A stretch of 64,000 nucleotides of DNA from Stenotrophomonas maltophilia (GTDB lineage: Bacteria; Pseudomonadota; Gammaproteobacteria; Xanthomonadales; Xanthomonadaceae): the NCBI GenBank assembly GCA_002363385.1, contig DEVL01000003.1:505-64504 (forward strand), read 5' to 3'. Under the pieces are notes generated by a model that did not search any database, was not told the origin of the DNA, and saw only the letters and a list, made by a program, of their open reading frames with translations. Below are positions 46,381-57,433 of this stretch, piece after piece (the first letter of the stretch is position 1; each line of letters starts with the position of its first letter). The position numbers were made by a program, and so were the translations under genes.

Positions 46381-47366
46381 CCACTACCCTGATCCGTACC
46401 GCGCTGGCCGGCAGCCTGTTGATCGCGCTGATGGCGCTCATCGGCTGCGGCGGCAGCGAACCCGCCACGGCGCCGGCCAAGGCGGCCGAGACGGACGCCG
46501 GCCATGGTGAAGCCGGACACGACGATGATCATGACGACCACGACGCACCGGAAAGCACCACCATCGCCGCGGCCATGGCCCGACAGGCCGGCATCCGCGT
46601 CGCACCGGTCGTGGCCGGCACCATCGCTGACGAACACGACGTGCAGGGTCTGTTGACCCCGGTCGATGGCCGCGTTGCCCAGGTGATGGCGCGCTTCCCC
46701 GGTCCGATCCGCTCGCTGCGCGCCAATGTGGGCGACCGCGTGCGTGCCGGCCAGGTAGTGGCCAGCATCGAGAGCAACCTCAGTCTCACCACGTACACCG
46801 TCACCGCACCGATCGGCGGCGTGGTGCTCGCGCGCCAGGCGCAGGTCGGCGGGGTGGCGGGCGAGGGCACGCCATTGTTCGAGATCGGTGATCTGTCCAC
46901 GCTGTGGGTGGATCTGCATATCTTCGGCAACGATACCCAGCACATCACCGCTGGCGTGCCGGTCACCGTGTCGCGCATGACCGACGGCGTCAGCCAGAGC
47001 ACCACGCTGGAGCGCGTGTTGCCCGGCACCGCCACCGCCAGCCAGAGCACGGTCGCGCGCGCCACGCTGCGCAACGACGACGGCCAATGGCGGCCCGGTG
47101 CCGCGGTCAAGGCGCGCATCGTGGTGGCCACCACGCCGGCCGCACAGGTGGTGCCACTGAGCGCGTTGCAGACGATGGATGGCAAGGACGTGGTGTTCGT
47201 GCGCGAAGGCGACACCTACACCGCGCGTGCGGTGACCCTGGGTGCGCGCGATGCGGGCAAGGTGGAAGTACTCAGCGGCCTGACCGTCGGCGAAGACGTC
47301 GTGGTCGAGCAGAGCTACGTGGTCAAGGCCGACATCGGCAAGGCAGGGGCATCGCATGAACATTGA
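46377..47366 (+). CDS. czcB: CzcB-type membrane-fusion protein
   Basis: A 329-residue periplasmic adaptor. The N-terminus resembles a lipoprotein signal (LIALMALIGCGG), followed by a His/Asp-rich segment (HGEAGHDDDHDDHD, about residues 42-55) that could collect metal ions. The biotinyl-lipoyl and beta-barrel parts follow (SIESNLSLTTYTVTAPIGGVV, DLSTLWVDLHI). It links CzcA to CzcC. Overlaps czcC by four bases; 35 bases separate it from czcA. Confidence 0.9.
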   Translation: MTTTLIRTALAGSLLIALMALIGCGGSEPATAPAKAAETDAGHGEAGHDDDHDDHDAPESTTIAAAMARQAGIRVAPVVAGTIADEHDVQGLLTPVDGRVAQVMARFPGPIRSLRANVGDRVRAGQVVASIESNLSLTTYTVTAPIGGVVLARQAQVGGVAGEGTPLFEIGDLSTLWVDLHIFGNDTQHITAGVPVTVSRMTDGVSQSTTLERVLPGTATASQSTVARATLRNDDGQWRPGAAVKARIVVATTPAAQVVPLSALQTMDGKDVVFVREGDTYTARAVTLGARDAGKVEVLSGLTVGEDVVVEQSYVVKADIGKAGASHEH

Positions 47367-47401
47367 TGCGTTGCCGCGCCCCGCACACGGAGGGCGCCAC
47401 C

Positions 47402-50584
<3,183 letters not shown>

Positions 50585-50596
50585 CACCGGCTCATC

Positions 50597-50629
50597 GGGT
50601 AGCCCCCGACCGTGGGTCGGGGGCTACCC
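50597..50629. repeat. Perfect 15-bp GTAG hairpin
   Basis: GGGTAGCCCCCGACC, GTG, GGTCGGGGGCTACCC. A second 8-bp hairpin (GGCACGGC/GCCGTGCC) follows at 50636-50655. Both lie between convergent czcA and the glycosyltransferase gene and may end both transcripts. Confidence 0.8.
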
Positions 50630-50669
50630 GCAGGCGGCACGGCAACCGCCGTGCCCGCCATGGCCGCGG

Positions 50670-51884
50670 TCATCGAGGTGACAGATGCGCCTCTATCGCC
50701 GCGACGCCAACGGCCACGCCATCTTCGACCGTCATCGCCCTGCCAAGCGCGACGGCACGCGAGCGCGTGTCCGCCCGCTCGGCAAACGCAACGGCACTGC
50801 TCAGCCGGGCGGCATCCAACCGCTTCGGCGACAACGCCGCCGGTGCCACGCCCAACTGATGCAGCCGATCCGCCCAGAAAAACTGGTCGGCGGCGAACGG
50901 CATCACCAGCGAGGGCACCCCGGCCCGGCACGCCGAGTGCGTGGTGCCGCTGCCACCGTGATGGATGATCAGCGCGCAGCGCGGGAACAAGGCCTCATGC
51001 GGGGTCGGCCCGATCACGAACACATTGGGTGGCAAGGGAGCGCTGGGCAGACCGGCCCATCCCGGGAACAGCAGCACCCGCCGCGGCGCCAGGGCTGCCA
51101 GCAGCGCGGGTAGCACCTGGTCGCGATCAAAGCCGGTCATGCTGCCGAAGCCGAGGTAGACCGGGGCGGGGCCGGCGTCCAGGAAGGCCTGCAGGTCCGG
51201 CGGCGGCTGCCAACCGCGTTCTGGCGCGCGCCATTGGCCGCAGATCTGGTGGTTGTCCGGCCAATCCGGCGGCGGTGGCAGCAGGCTGGGCGAGATGCCG
51301 TACAGCATCGGCAGATCCTGCCAGGGGGAGGCGCGCCTCGGCATCCCCAGTTCCTTGCGCGCCGCGTTGATCGGGCGGCGGAAGGTACGCCACACCGCGT
51401 GGTTGACCAGCTGGTAGCTGAGCCGGTTGAGCACCCCCGGCAGGCGCAGCCGTGGCAGGAATGGGGAGGGGAAGCTGGCCGTTGGGGTCAGTGGGATCAT
51501 CCCGGTGCCGATTACCGGCAGCCCGTGGTGCTCGGCCACGGTCAGGCCGACGAAAGCGGCCAGCCCGCCGGTCAGCACGGCATCGCATCCGGCGGCAGCG
51601 GCATCGGCCTGACGCATCCATCCGGGCACGTGCCGTTGCGCCATCCGCGCCAGCCCCCGCGAGGCGGCGAGACGGGCATTCCCGCGCGAGACCAATGCCA
51701 CTACCTCGTCATGGATGTCGCCTTCGAGCGCGGCATGCGGGACGCCCAGTTCGCGCGCAGTATCGAGCGTGTCTCGCTCGGCCAGCAGCAGTACTTCATG
51801 GCCTGCGGCGATCAATCCATGGCAGAGCATCACCAGCGGGCGGGTGTCGCCTTCGGTGCCGTAGGTCAGGGCGAGCAGCTTCAT
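50670..51884 (-). CDS. GT1-family glycosyltransferase
   Basis: A 404-residue GT-B glycosyltransferase of the YjiC/sterol-glucosyltransferase group. The donor-binding region near the C-terminus reads IIHHGGSGTTHSACRAGVPSLVMPFAADQFFWADRL, in two stretches, a hallmark of UDP/TDP-sugar GT1 enzymes. The N-terminus begins MKLLALTYGTEGDTRP. The acceptor could be a lipid, antibiotic or small aromatic; nothing nearby identifies it. It is transcribed alone and diverges from the five-gene AAA+ operon. Confidence 0.85.
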   Translation of the reverse strand: MKLLALTYGTEGDTRPLVMLCHGLIAAGHEVLLLAERDTLDTARELGVPHAALEGDIHDEVVALVSRGNARLAASRGLARMAQRHVPGWMRQADAAAAGCDAVLTGGLAAFVGLTVAEHHGLPVIGTGMIPLTPTASFPSPFLPRLRLPGVLNRLSYQLVNHAVWRTFRRPINAARKELGMPRRASPWQDLPMLYGISPSLLPPPPDWPDNHQICGQWRAPERGWQPPPDLQAFLDAGPAPVYLGFGSMTGFDRDQVLPALLAALAPRRVLLFPGWAGLPSAPLPPNVFVIGPTPHEALFPRCALIIHHGGSGTTHSACRAGVPSLVMPFAADQFFWADRLHQLGVAPAALSPKRLDAARLSSAVAFAERADTRSRAVALGRAMTVEDGVAVGVAAIEAHLSPR

Positions 51885-52009
51885 GGCAGGCGCTTCGGGA
51901 ACATGGCACGACAGGTCATTGCGAGAATCTTCATGCGGGGCGGTCCTTCTCAGGTGGCCAGCCTAGCGCAGGCGCCAGTGACGGCCGCATCGTCCACGCA
52001 TGCATCGCA

Positions 52010-52038
52010 TTGGAACGGCACCGCATCTCTGCTACTTT
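52010..52038 (+). promoter_or_regulatory. Promoter of the five-gene AAA+ operon
   Basis: TTGGAA (52010-52015), 17 bases, then TACTTT (52033-52038) with a TG just before it (extended -10). The start site would be near 52045, about 38 bases before the first ATG. Confidence 0.55.
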
Positions 52039-52082
52039 CCGCCTCGGAACGGCCGCGCTCGCGGTATCGCAGGAAGCAGGGA

Positions 52083-52568
52083 ATGGCTCGCAATCTATTG
52101 TTCGGCACGGAGGCCGCTACCGCCGGCCTGTCTGTCGCCACGCGCTCTCAGGCACGCACCACCCCGCTGAGTGCGACCTCGCTCGACAGCCGCCTCCGGC
52201 AGAAGCGCTCGCCCGCGTATGTGCAGGCCATGACCCGTGTCGATGTTGGCGGTCACCTGCATGATCGCCAAGCGCTGGCTGCGCTGAAGCAGCTGATCGA
52301 CGCCGAACTCGGTGAGATCGCCTTGGAGGATCGCCTGCTCGGCATCGTCAGCCGCTGCATGCTCGGTCACCCGTATGAGGTCCATACGCTGGACCTGACC
52401 GGGCAGATCATCGAACACTTCAAGATCGGCCACACGCTGCCGCTAACGCTCGAACGGGCACGCACGCTGGCCGTGCATCCGTCCTACGCCTTCATCGAGG
52501 TGTACGCGAACCGGATGGTCACCGTCAGCGACTCCGGCCAGACCGCCGTCATCGAAGGAACGACATGA
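52083..52568 (+). CDS. Operon protein A, uncharacterised
   Basis: A 161-residue soluble protein, first in a five-gene operon. The first ~55 residues are Ser/Thr/Arg-rich and likely disordered. The rest is mixed helix and strand with no catalytic motif (LKQLIDAELGEIALEDRLLGIVSR; IIEHFKIGHTLPLTLERAR). I do not recognise the family. AGCAGGGA precedes the ATG, and the stop overlaps the next start by four bases (ATGA). Function unknown; context suggests a structural or regulatory partner of the ATPase. Confidence 0.75.
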   Translation: MARNLLFGTEAATAGLSVATRSQARTTPLSATSLDSRLRQKRSPAYVQAMTRVDVGGHLHDRQALAALKQLIDAELGEIALEDRLLGIVSRCMLGHPYEVHTLDLTGQIIEHFKIGHTLPLTLERARTLAVHPSYAFIEVYANRMVTVSDSGQTAVIEGTT

Positions 52569-54280
52569 GCACACAACGCATCATCCACATGGCCGACCTG
52601 TCCGCCATCAACAGCAGCCTGCGCTCGCTGGGGCAGGACCTGGACGCATTGCACACCCAGGCCCACGCGATCCAGAGCGATGTAGGTGCCACCCGCAGCG
52701 AACTGGCGCGCCTGGAAAAAGCGTTCATGGATTTCGTGGCAGCGGATCTGAAAGCCAAGGAACTGTCGCTGGCCGAAACCCGGCAGGTAAAGATCCGCCA
52801 GGAGCTGGAGAACCGGTTCGGCCACTACGCCGAGGTCCGCCGCCAGACCACCGGCATCCTGCAGGCGGCCGACATCAGTCTGGTCCGGCAGGACACCATC
52901 CGTGCCGCCAGTGAGAATCTCATGCTGGCGGCGCCCGGCTACTGGTTGGCCCCGGCACTGGTGGCGCTGGCCGCCTGGCTCAACGACCAGCAGGATCTGG
53001 CGCAGCGTGCGCTGGCCGAGGCCATCCGTCGTGATGACGAGAAAACCAGCCTGCTGTTCTCTCTCGTCAGCCGCCGCGCGGGACGTCTGTCGGCCGCCCA
53101 GCAGTGGATGGACCGTTACCTGGGCATGCAGAACCCGGTGGAACTGGACCGCCAGACCGTGGTGTTGATCGATGCGATCGCCGGCGGTGTGTTCGGCGTG
53201 GATACCGCCCGCATCTGTGTGGCGCGCACCAATGAATGGATCGAAGAGCTGGCCCAGCGGGCCGGCTTCGTGGAGGCCCAGCGCAGCCAGTGGATCGATG
53301 CACTGCGCTCCAAGACCCCCAATGGCGACGACAGCGCCCGCTACCCGCACCTGCAGCGGTTCAGCCCGACCTGGCCGGCTCTGCAGGACTCGCTCAATGC
53401 CACGGCGACCCACGCGGCTGTCACCCGGCATTTCCAGAGTGTGTTCAGCGGCGATGTACGTGCCACGGCCGGTCTGGCCGCCGATGTCGACGCCCTGCTG
53501 ACCAAGCTGGTCTCGCACTTCGATGCCGAAGAGCTGCCGCTGCGGCGCGATGAAGCCCTGTGCAAGCTGATCATCGAAGAGAACGGTGACCGCCCCGCGG
53601 CCGACCGTCGCTTCCAGCTGCAGGACCCGGCACTGGAGCACCGGATCAGCTTCACCCAGTTGCTCACCAACGCCGCGATGCACCCGGAAACCTCGCAGGC
53701 TTCGCGCGCCACCCAGCGCTTTGCGACCGCCCAGTCGCGCAGCTGGATCCTGGAAGCGCACCACGATCTCACCGCCAGCATCCGCCAGTCGATCCCGACC
53801 GACGTGGAGGTCACGCTGGATGCATGGCAGGGCACCACGCGCGATGGCAGCAACCAGGCTGCACTGGAGACCTCGCTGAACGAACACGTCGACGCCGGGC
53901 TGGCCCAGGCGCTGGCCGGTGTGAAGCTGCGCTTCCAGCACTGGGCTGTCCTGGTGCTGGGCGTCCTGCTGCTGGTGATGACCCTCGGCAACATCATCGG
54001 CATGGTGATCGCCGCGCTGATGCTGCTGTGGGTCGGCATGGCCTACAAGAATCTGGACAAGACCCGCGAGACGGTCCGCGCCGACTTCACGCGCCAGCGT
54101 GAGCAGCTGCAGAACGCGCTCAAGGCCTGCATGGCCGAAGTCGTGGAGGTGCGGCGTGATCTTGCCGCACGCGACGCCCAGTCTGCCGAGTTGACCGCGC
54201 TGCTGGAGTCGATCACCCCCGAGCAGTTCACCCTTGGCGGTCATGACAATACCCGCCGCATCCTTGCCGCCACCGCCTGA
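52565..54280 (+). CDS. Operon protein B, membrane-anchored coiled-coil protein
   Basis: A 571-residue protein with no signal peptide. An N-terminal coiled coil (about 10-90, SLRSLGQDLDALHTQAHAIQ...) precedes a large helical middle. A membrane hairpin follows near residues 459-492 (WAVLVLGVLLLVMTLGNIIGM then VIAALMLLWVGMAY), and then a second coiled coil (about 495-545, LDKTRETVRADFTRQREQL). Most of the mass should lie in the cytoplasm on both sides of the hairpin. The layout recalls membrane-tethered scaffolds or dynamin-like partners but has no GTPase motif. Coupled to gene A; 9 bases to gene C. Confidence 0.8.
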   Translation: MSTQRIIHMADLSAINSSLRSLGQDLDALHTQAHAIQSDVGATRSELARLEKAFMDFVAADLKAKELSLAETRQVKIRQELENRFGHYAEVRRQTTGILQAADISLVRQDTIRAASENLMLAAPGYWLAPALVALAAWLNDQQDLAQRALAEAIRRDDEKTSLLFSLVSRRAGRLSAAQQWMDRYLGMQNPVELDRQTVVLIDAIAGGVFGVDTARICVARTNEWIEELAQRAGFVEAQRSQWIDALRSKTPNGDDSARYPHLQRFSPTWPALQDSLNATATHAAVTRHFQSVFSGDVRATAGLAADVDALLTKLVSHFDAEELPLRRDEALCKLIIEENGDRPAADRRFQLQDPALEHRISFTQLLTNAAMHPETSQASRATQRFATAQSRSWILEAHHDLTASIRQSIPTDVEVTLDAWQGTTRDGSNQAALETSLNEHVDAGLAQALAGVKLRFQHWAVLVLGVLLLVMTLGNIIGMVIAALMLLWVGMAYKNLDKTRETVRADFTRQREQLQNALKACMAEVVEVRRDLAARDAQSAELTALLESITPEQFTLGGHDNTRRILAATA

Positions 54281-54289
54281 GGCCCGACC

Positions 54290-54511
54290 ATGACCCGTTC
54301 CCTGCTCGATGCTTCCGCCGTGCCGCCGCCGTTGCCGGCCCAGGACGCCCTCCCGCCGCCGCTGAACGATGTCGCGGCGGCTACCCCGGTTGTTTCCGCC
54401 GCGCCACTGGTCAATATTGCCGCCCCGGATGCGCTTGCCGGCGCCCTGCCTGGCTGGGACCTGCTGCCGACAACCGGTTTCGTACGCCGCAAACGTGCCT
54501 CGCACGGATGA
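54290..54511 (+). CDS. Operon protein C, small Pro/Ala-rich protein
   Basis: A 73-residue low-complexity protein rich in Pro, Ala and Leu (PPPLPAQDALPPPLND). It ends in a distinct tail, GWDLLPTTGFVRRKRASHG. No signal peptide or membrane helix. The stop overlaps the next start (ATGA), which supports real translation. It could be a linker or a peptide docked by the ATPase. Unrecognised. Confidence 0.6.
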   Translation: MTRSLLDASAVPPPLPAQDALPPPLNDVAAATPVVSAAPLVNIAAPDALAGALPGWDLLPTTGFVRRKRASHG

Positions 54512-55056
54512 CACTGCCGGTTCCGCGGACCTATGCCGAATGGAGCCAGGTCCTGGATGCCTTCAGCGAAGGGGGCCGCGAAGCCGAGGCGCTCGCGGCC
54601 ATGGCGGCTGGGCGCCTGGACTGGACCCCCGGCGTGGCGCAGTTGTTCACCGACCGGGTGACCACGCTGCTCGACCTGCGGCTGAAGCAGTGCAGCGCTC
54701 GCCTGCAACGCGATCTGGGTGATCGTGCCGATGAAGTGACCTTGGTGCGTGCGCTGCTGGATGCGCGTCGGCACTTCAGCGTGCTGCATCAGCTGGCCTC
54801 GCTGGCAACGCTGCCTGAATCGCTGCGTGCGTTCCTGCGCGACGAACTGGTCCGCATCACGGCCAGGATGCAGGCCGACCTGGAAGCCAACGCACGCACG
54901 CTGCGCTGTGACCGCACCCTGCGTGCGGTGCGCTACAACAGCCTGTGCCACTACCGGCCGGCCGCACTGGATGCTGCCGCGCCGCCGCCACTCCCGTCTG
55001 CTTCACCTGCCGACGTCCCCGCGGTAGCGGGCCGTCGGCGAACCTTGATGATCTGA
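54508..55056 (+). CDS. Operon protein D, helical protein
   Basis: A 182-residue, mostly helical soluble protein (EWSQVLDAFSEGGREAEALAAM; DRVTTLLDLRLKQCSARLQR; HQLASLATLPESLRAFLRDEL). A Pro/Ala/Ser-rich C-terminal tail ends RRRTLMI. No enzyme motif. Gene D starts inside the gene C stop and gene E starts four bases after it, so the three are tightly linked. Like C it ends in a proline-rich, basic tail, which may be a shared binding feature. Unrecognised. Confidence 0.7.
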   Translation: MTLPVPRTYAEWSQVLDAFSEGGREAEALAAMAAGRLDWTPGVAQLFTDRVTTLLDLRLKQCSARLQRDLGDRADEVTLVRALLDARRHFSVLHQLASLATLPESLRAFLRDELVRITARMQADLEANARTLRCDRTLRAVRYNSLCHYRPAALDAAAPPPLPSASPADVPAVAGRRRTLMI

Positions 55057-55060
55057 ATCC

Positions 55061-56617
55061 ATGAGCGATACCCGCGAGTTCCATGCCACGCTGACCCGCT
55101 ACCTGAAAGCGCGCGTGCCCTTCATCTCCATCCGCAGCACCGAACGCGCGCGGGTGCTGGATATCCTGCGTGACGTGGCCGGTGCGTTGAATGCGCCGTT
55201 CTACGTGCACACCCTCTCGCAGGGTACGCGCGAGTTGGCCACCGGGCGGATCGTCAACGAAGACCGCTCGGTCATCGGCGCGGTGGACTTCGCCAGCCAG
55301 CAGATGGCGCAGCGTCAGAACCTCAGTTTCGTGTTGACCGAAGTGTCCGACCTGGAGGACGACACGCCCTCGGCGCGGCAGTTGATCGATGTGGCGATGC
55401 TGGCGGCCGACCATGGCGGCTCGGTGGTCGTGGTGACCAGCAAGCCGGTGTTCGGCCAACTGCAGCGGCTGGGCATGTCGCTGGTGCTGTCGCCGCCCAC
55501 CGAAGACGAGATGGCGGCGATCATCCATGAGCAGATCGATCCGTACCGCAGCCAGTTCCAGATCGAGTGGGACGACGCCGACATCCGCCAGGCGGCGGCC
55601 ATCCTGGCCGGCATCTCGCGGCTGGAGGCGGAGAACATCATCGCCACGCTGCTGGTCAACGGGCGTATCGACAAGAATGATCTGGTCGAGCTGATGCATG
55701 CCAAGGACCGGATCTTCGCCGACATTTCCGGCATCGAGCGGGTGCCGGTGCGTGGCGGCGACCTGAGTGTCGGTGGCCTGGGCGGCCTCAAGAGCTGGCT
55801 GGCACGCGAGCGGCCGCTGCTGACCGCCGACCTGCGCGAGCGCGGCATCCGGCCGCCGCGGGGCGTGCTGCTGGTCGGCGTACCGGGCTGCGGCAAATCG
55901 CTGTCGGCCAAGGCCATTGCCCAGGACTGGCAGTTGCCGCTGTACCGCCTGGACCTGTCCACCATCCACGGCCAGTACCTGGGCCAGAGCGAAGGCCGCC
56001 TCAAGGAAGCGCTTGCCACGGCGGATCACGTGGCGCCCTGCGTGCTGTGGATCGACGAGATCGAAAAGGGCCTGGCCGGCGCCACCGGGGGCGGCGACGG
56101 CGGCACCTCGACCCGACTGGTCGGCCAGTTCCTGTACTGGCTGCAGGAAGCCCGTACCCGCGTGTTCGTGGTGGCGACCGCCAACGATGTGTCCAAGCTG
56201 CCGCCGGAGCTGCTGCGCCGCGGCCGGTTTGACGAGCTGTTTTTCGTCGACCTGCCAACCGCGCCGGAACGCCGCGACATCATCGGCATCTACGCCCGTC
56301 GCGGCCTGCAGCAGCGTGAGCTGGCGCCGGCGCTGCTCGATGAGCTGGTCGAGCTGTCCGAGGGCTTCGCCGGTTCTGACCTGGAATCGGCGGTGCGTGA
56401 GGTGGTGAAAGAGGCGTACCTGAAGGGCGATGCCGTGGTCACCGATGAGCTGTTCCGGCGGAGTTTCCAGAACGTGGTGCCGTTGTCGCGGACCGCACCG
56501 GAGCAGATCGAGAGCATCCGCGCCTGGGGCAGGGAGCGGGCGGTGCCGGCCTCGGGTGAGCCGATCGCGGCCAGCACCCCGGCCACGGGGCGGCCGCGCC
56601 GCGCCGTCTTGGCATGA
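55061..56617 (+). CDS. Operon protein E, Ycf46-like AAA+ ATPase
   Basis: A 518-residue ATPase. A degenerate N-terminal P-loop-like domain (about 1-200) lacks Walker motifs. The AAA domain (about 230-430) has Walker A GVPGCGKS (residues ~272-279), Walker B CVLWIDEIEK (~327-336), sensor-1 VVATAND and the arginine finger region LLRRGRFDELF. A lid and the C-terminal VPLSRTAPEQIESIRAWGRE follow. The arrangement and the C-terminal motif match Ycf46, a chloroplast/cyanobacterial ATPase family of unclear role (linked to CO2 uptake control in cyanobacteria). It is the likely motor of the operon, acting on or with protein B. Confidence 0.85.
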   Translation: MSDTREFHATLTRYLKARVPFISIRSTERARVLDILRDVAGALNAPFYVHTLSQGTRELATGRIVNEDRSVIGAVDFASQQMAQRQNLSFVLTEVSDLEDDTPSARQLIDVAMLAADHGGSVVVVTSKPVFGQLQRLGMSLVLSPPTEDEMAAIIHEQIDPYRSQFQIEWDDADIRQAAAILAGISRLEAENIIATLLVNGRIDKNDLVELMHAKDRIFADISGIERVPVRGGDLSVGGLGGLKSWLARERPLLTADLRERGIRPPRGVLLVGVPGCGKSLSAKAIAQDWQLPLYRLDLSTIHGQYLGQSEGRLKEALATADHVAPCVLWIDEIEKGLAGATGGGDGGTSTRLVGQFLYWLQEARTRVFVVATANDVSKLPPELLRRGRFDELFFVDLPTAPERRDIIGIYARRGLQQRELAPALLDELVELSEGFAGSDLESAVREVVKEAYLKGDAVVTDELFRRSFQNVVPLSRTAPEQIESIRAWGRERAVPASGEPIAASTPATGRPRRAVLA

Positions 56618-56650
56618 ACGACCCGGCCGGCAGGCCCCTGCCGGCCTCGG

Positions 56651-56679
56651 TTGCGCCAGCAGGGCCAAGCGGGCATAAT
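56651..56679 (+). promoter_or_regulatory. Promoter of rpmB-rpmG
   Basis: TTGCGC (56651-56656), 17-base spacer, CATAAT (56674-56679). It would give a leader of about 160 bases before rpmB. Confidence 0.65.
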
Positions 56680-56693
56680 GCGCGGCTCGCTGT

Positions 56694-56711
56694 GTCCAAA
56701 AACCTTTGGAC
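56694..56711 (+). promoter_or_regulatory. Hairpin at the start of the rpmB leader
   Basis: GTCCAAA, AACC, TTTGGAC, a perfect 7-bp stem a few bases after the predicted transcription start. It may protect the mRNA 5' end or be part of ribosomal-protein feedback control; the function is not shown. Confidence 0.4.
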
Positions 56712-56845
56712 TGGTGGCCGGGAACACGTCATCCGGTCCGCCCCCGACAGCGTAACCCTTTGATTCTCATGACGTGTGGCGGGAAACCGTCGAGGCCGCC
56801 GTCGCCCGGGCTATGGGCTGACAACTACTTTTATCGAGGTGCGCA

Positions 56846-57082
56846 ATGTCCCGCGTATGCCAAGTTTCCGGCAAGCGAGTGCAGACGGGTAACAACGTCT
56901 CGCACGCCAACAACAAGACCCGTCGTCGTTTCCTGCCCAACCTGCACGAGCGCCGCTTCTGGGTTGCCAGCGAAAACCGCTGGGTCAAGCTTCGTGTTTC
57001 CGCGCATGCCCTGCGCACCATCGACAAGAACGGTATCGACTCCGTTCTGGCTGAGCTGCGTTCGCGCGGCGAAAAGGTCTGA
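56846..57082 (+). CDS. rpmB: 50S ribosomal protein L28
   Basis: The 78-residue large-subunit protein bL28. It opens MSRVCQVSGKRVQTGNNVSHA and has NKTRRRFLPNLHERRFWV, both family marks. A good GAGG ribosome site precedes it. It is first in the rpmB-rpmG operon, with 13 bases to the next gene. Confidence 0.98.
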   Translation: MSRVCQVSGKRVQTGNNVSHANNKTRRRFLPNLHERRFWVASENRWVKLRVSAHALRTIDKNGIDSVLAELRSRGEKV

Positions 57083-57095
57083 GGAGTAAACGATC

Positions 57096-57260
57096 ATGGC
57101 AGGCAAGCGCGATAAGATCCGTCTGATTTCGACGGCCAACACTGGCCACTTCTACACGACGGACAAGAACAAGAAGAACACCCCCGGGAAGATGGAATTC
57201 CTGAAGTACGATCCGGTCGTGCGCAAGCACGTCCTGTACAAGGAAGGCAAGATCAAGTAA
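57096..57260 (+). CDS. rpmG: 50S ribosomal protein L33
   Basis: The 54-residue bL33 (MAGKRDKIRLISTANTGHFY...HVLYKEGKIK), too short to appear in many gene scans. GAGGAG lies ten bases before the ATG. It has no zinc-binding Cys pairs, so it is the zinc-independent form. Co-transcribed with rpmB and followed by a strong terminator. Confidence 0.97.
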   Translation: MAGKRDKIRLISTANTGHFYTTDKNKKNTPGKMEFLKYDPVVRKHVLYKEGKIK

Positions 57261-57289
57261 TCCGCAAGGATTCTTGAGCTTCCCGACGA

Positions 57290-57316
57290 AAAACCCGCCC
57301 TCGTGGCGGGTTTTTT
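57290..57316 (+). terminator. Terminator of rpmB-rpmG
   Basis: AAAACCCGCC, loop CTCGT, GGCGGG followed by six T's. Confidence 0.93.
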
Positions 57317-57433
57317 CATGGGCCACGCGCGGACGCGGGCAGGGTGCGCAGTGGAGCGTGCCCGCAGCCGACACTACCGGTTGCATGCAGCGACCCATGG
57401 CAGAATGCGGTTCCCCTCCCGACGGGCGACGCG

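Noticed and set aside
54290..54511. LPTTG followed by basic residues in operon protein C, resembling a sortase signal
   Set aside because: No hydrophobic segment follows it, there is no signal peptide, and the organism is Gram-negative. Treated as coincidence.
52083..56617. The AAA+ operon as a known phage-defence system
   Set aside because: No nuclease, toxin, reverse transcriptase, TIR or other effector domain is seen, and no mobile-element genes flank it. Left as function unknown.
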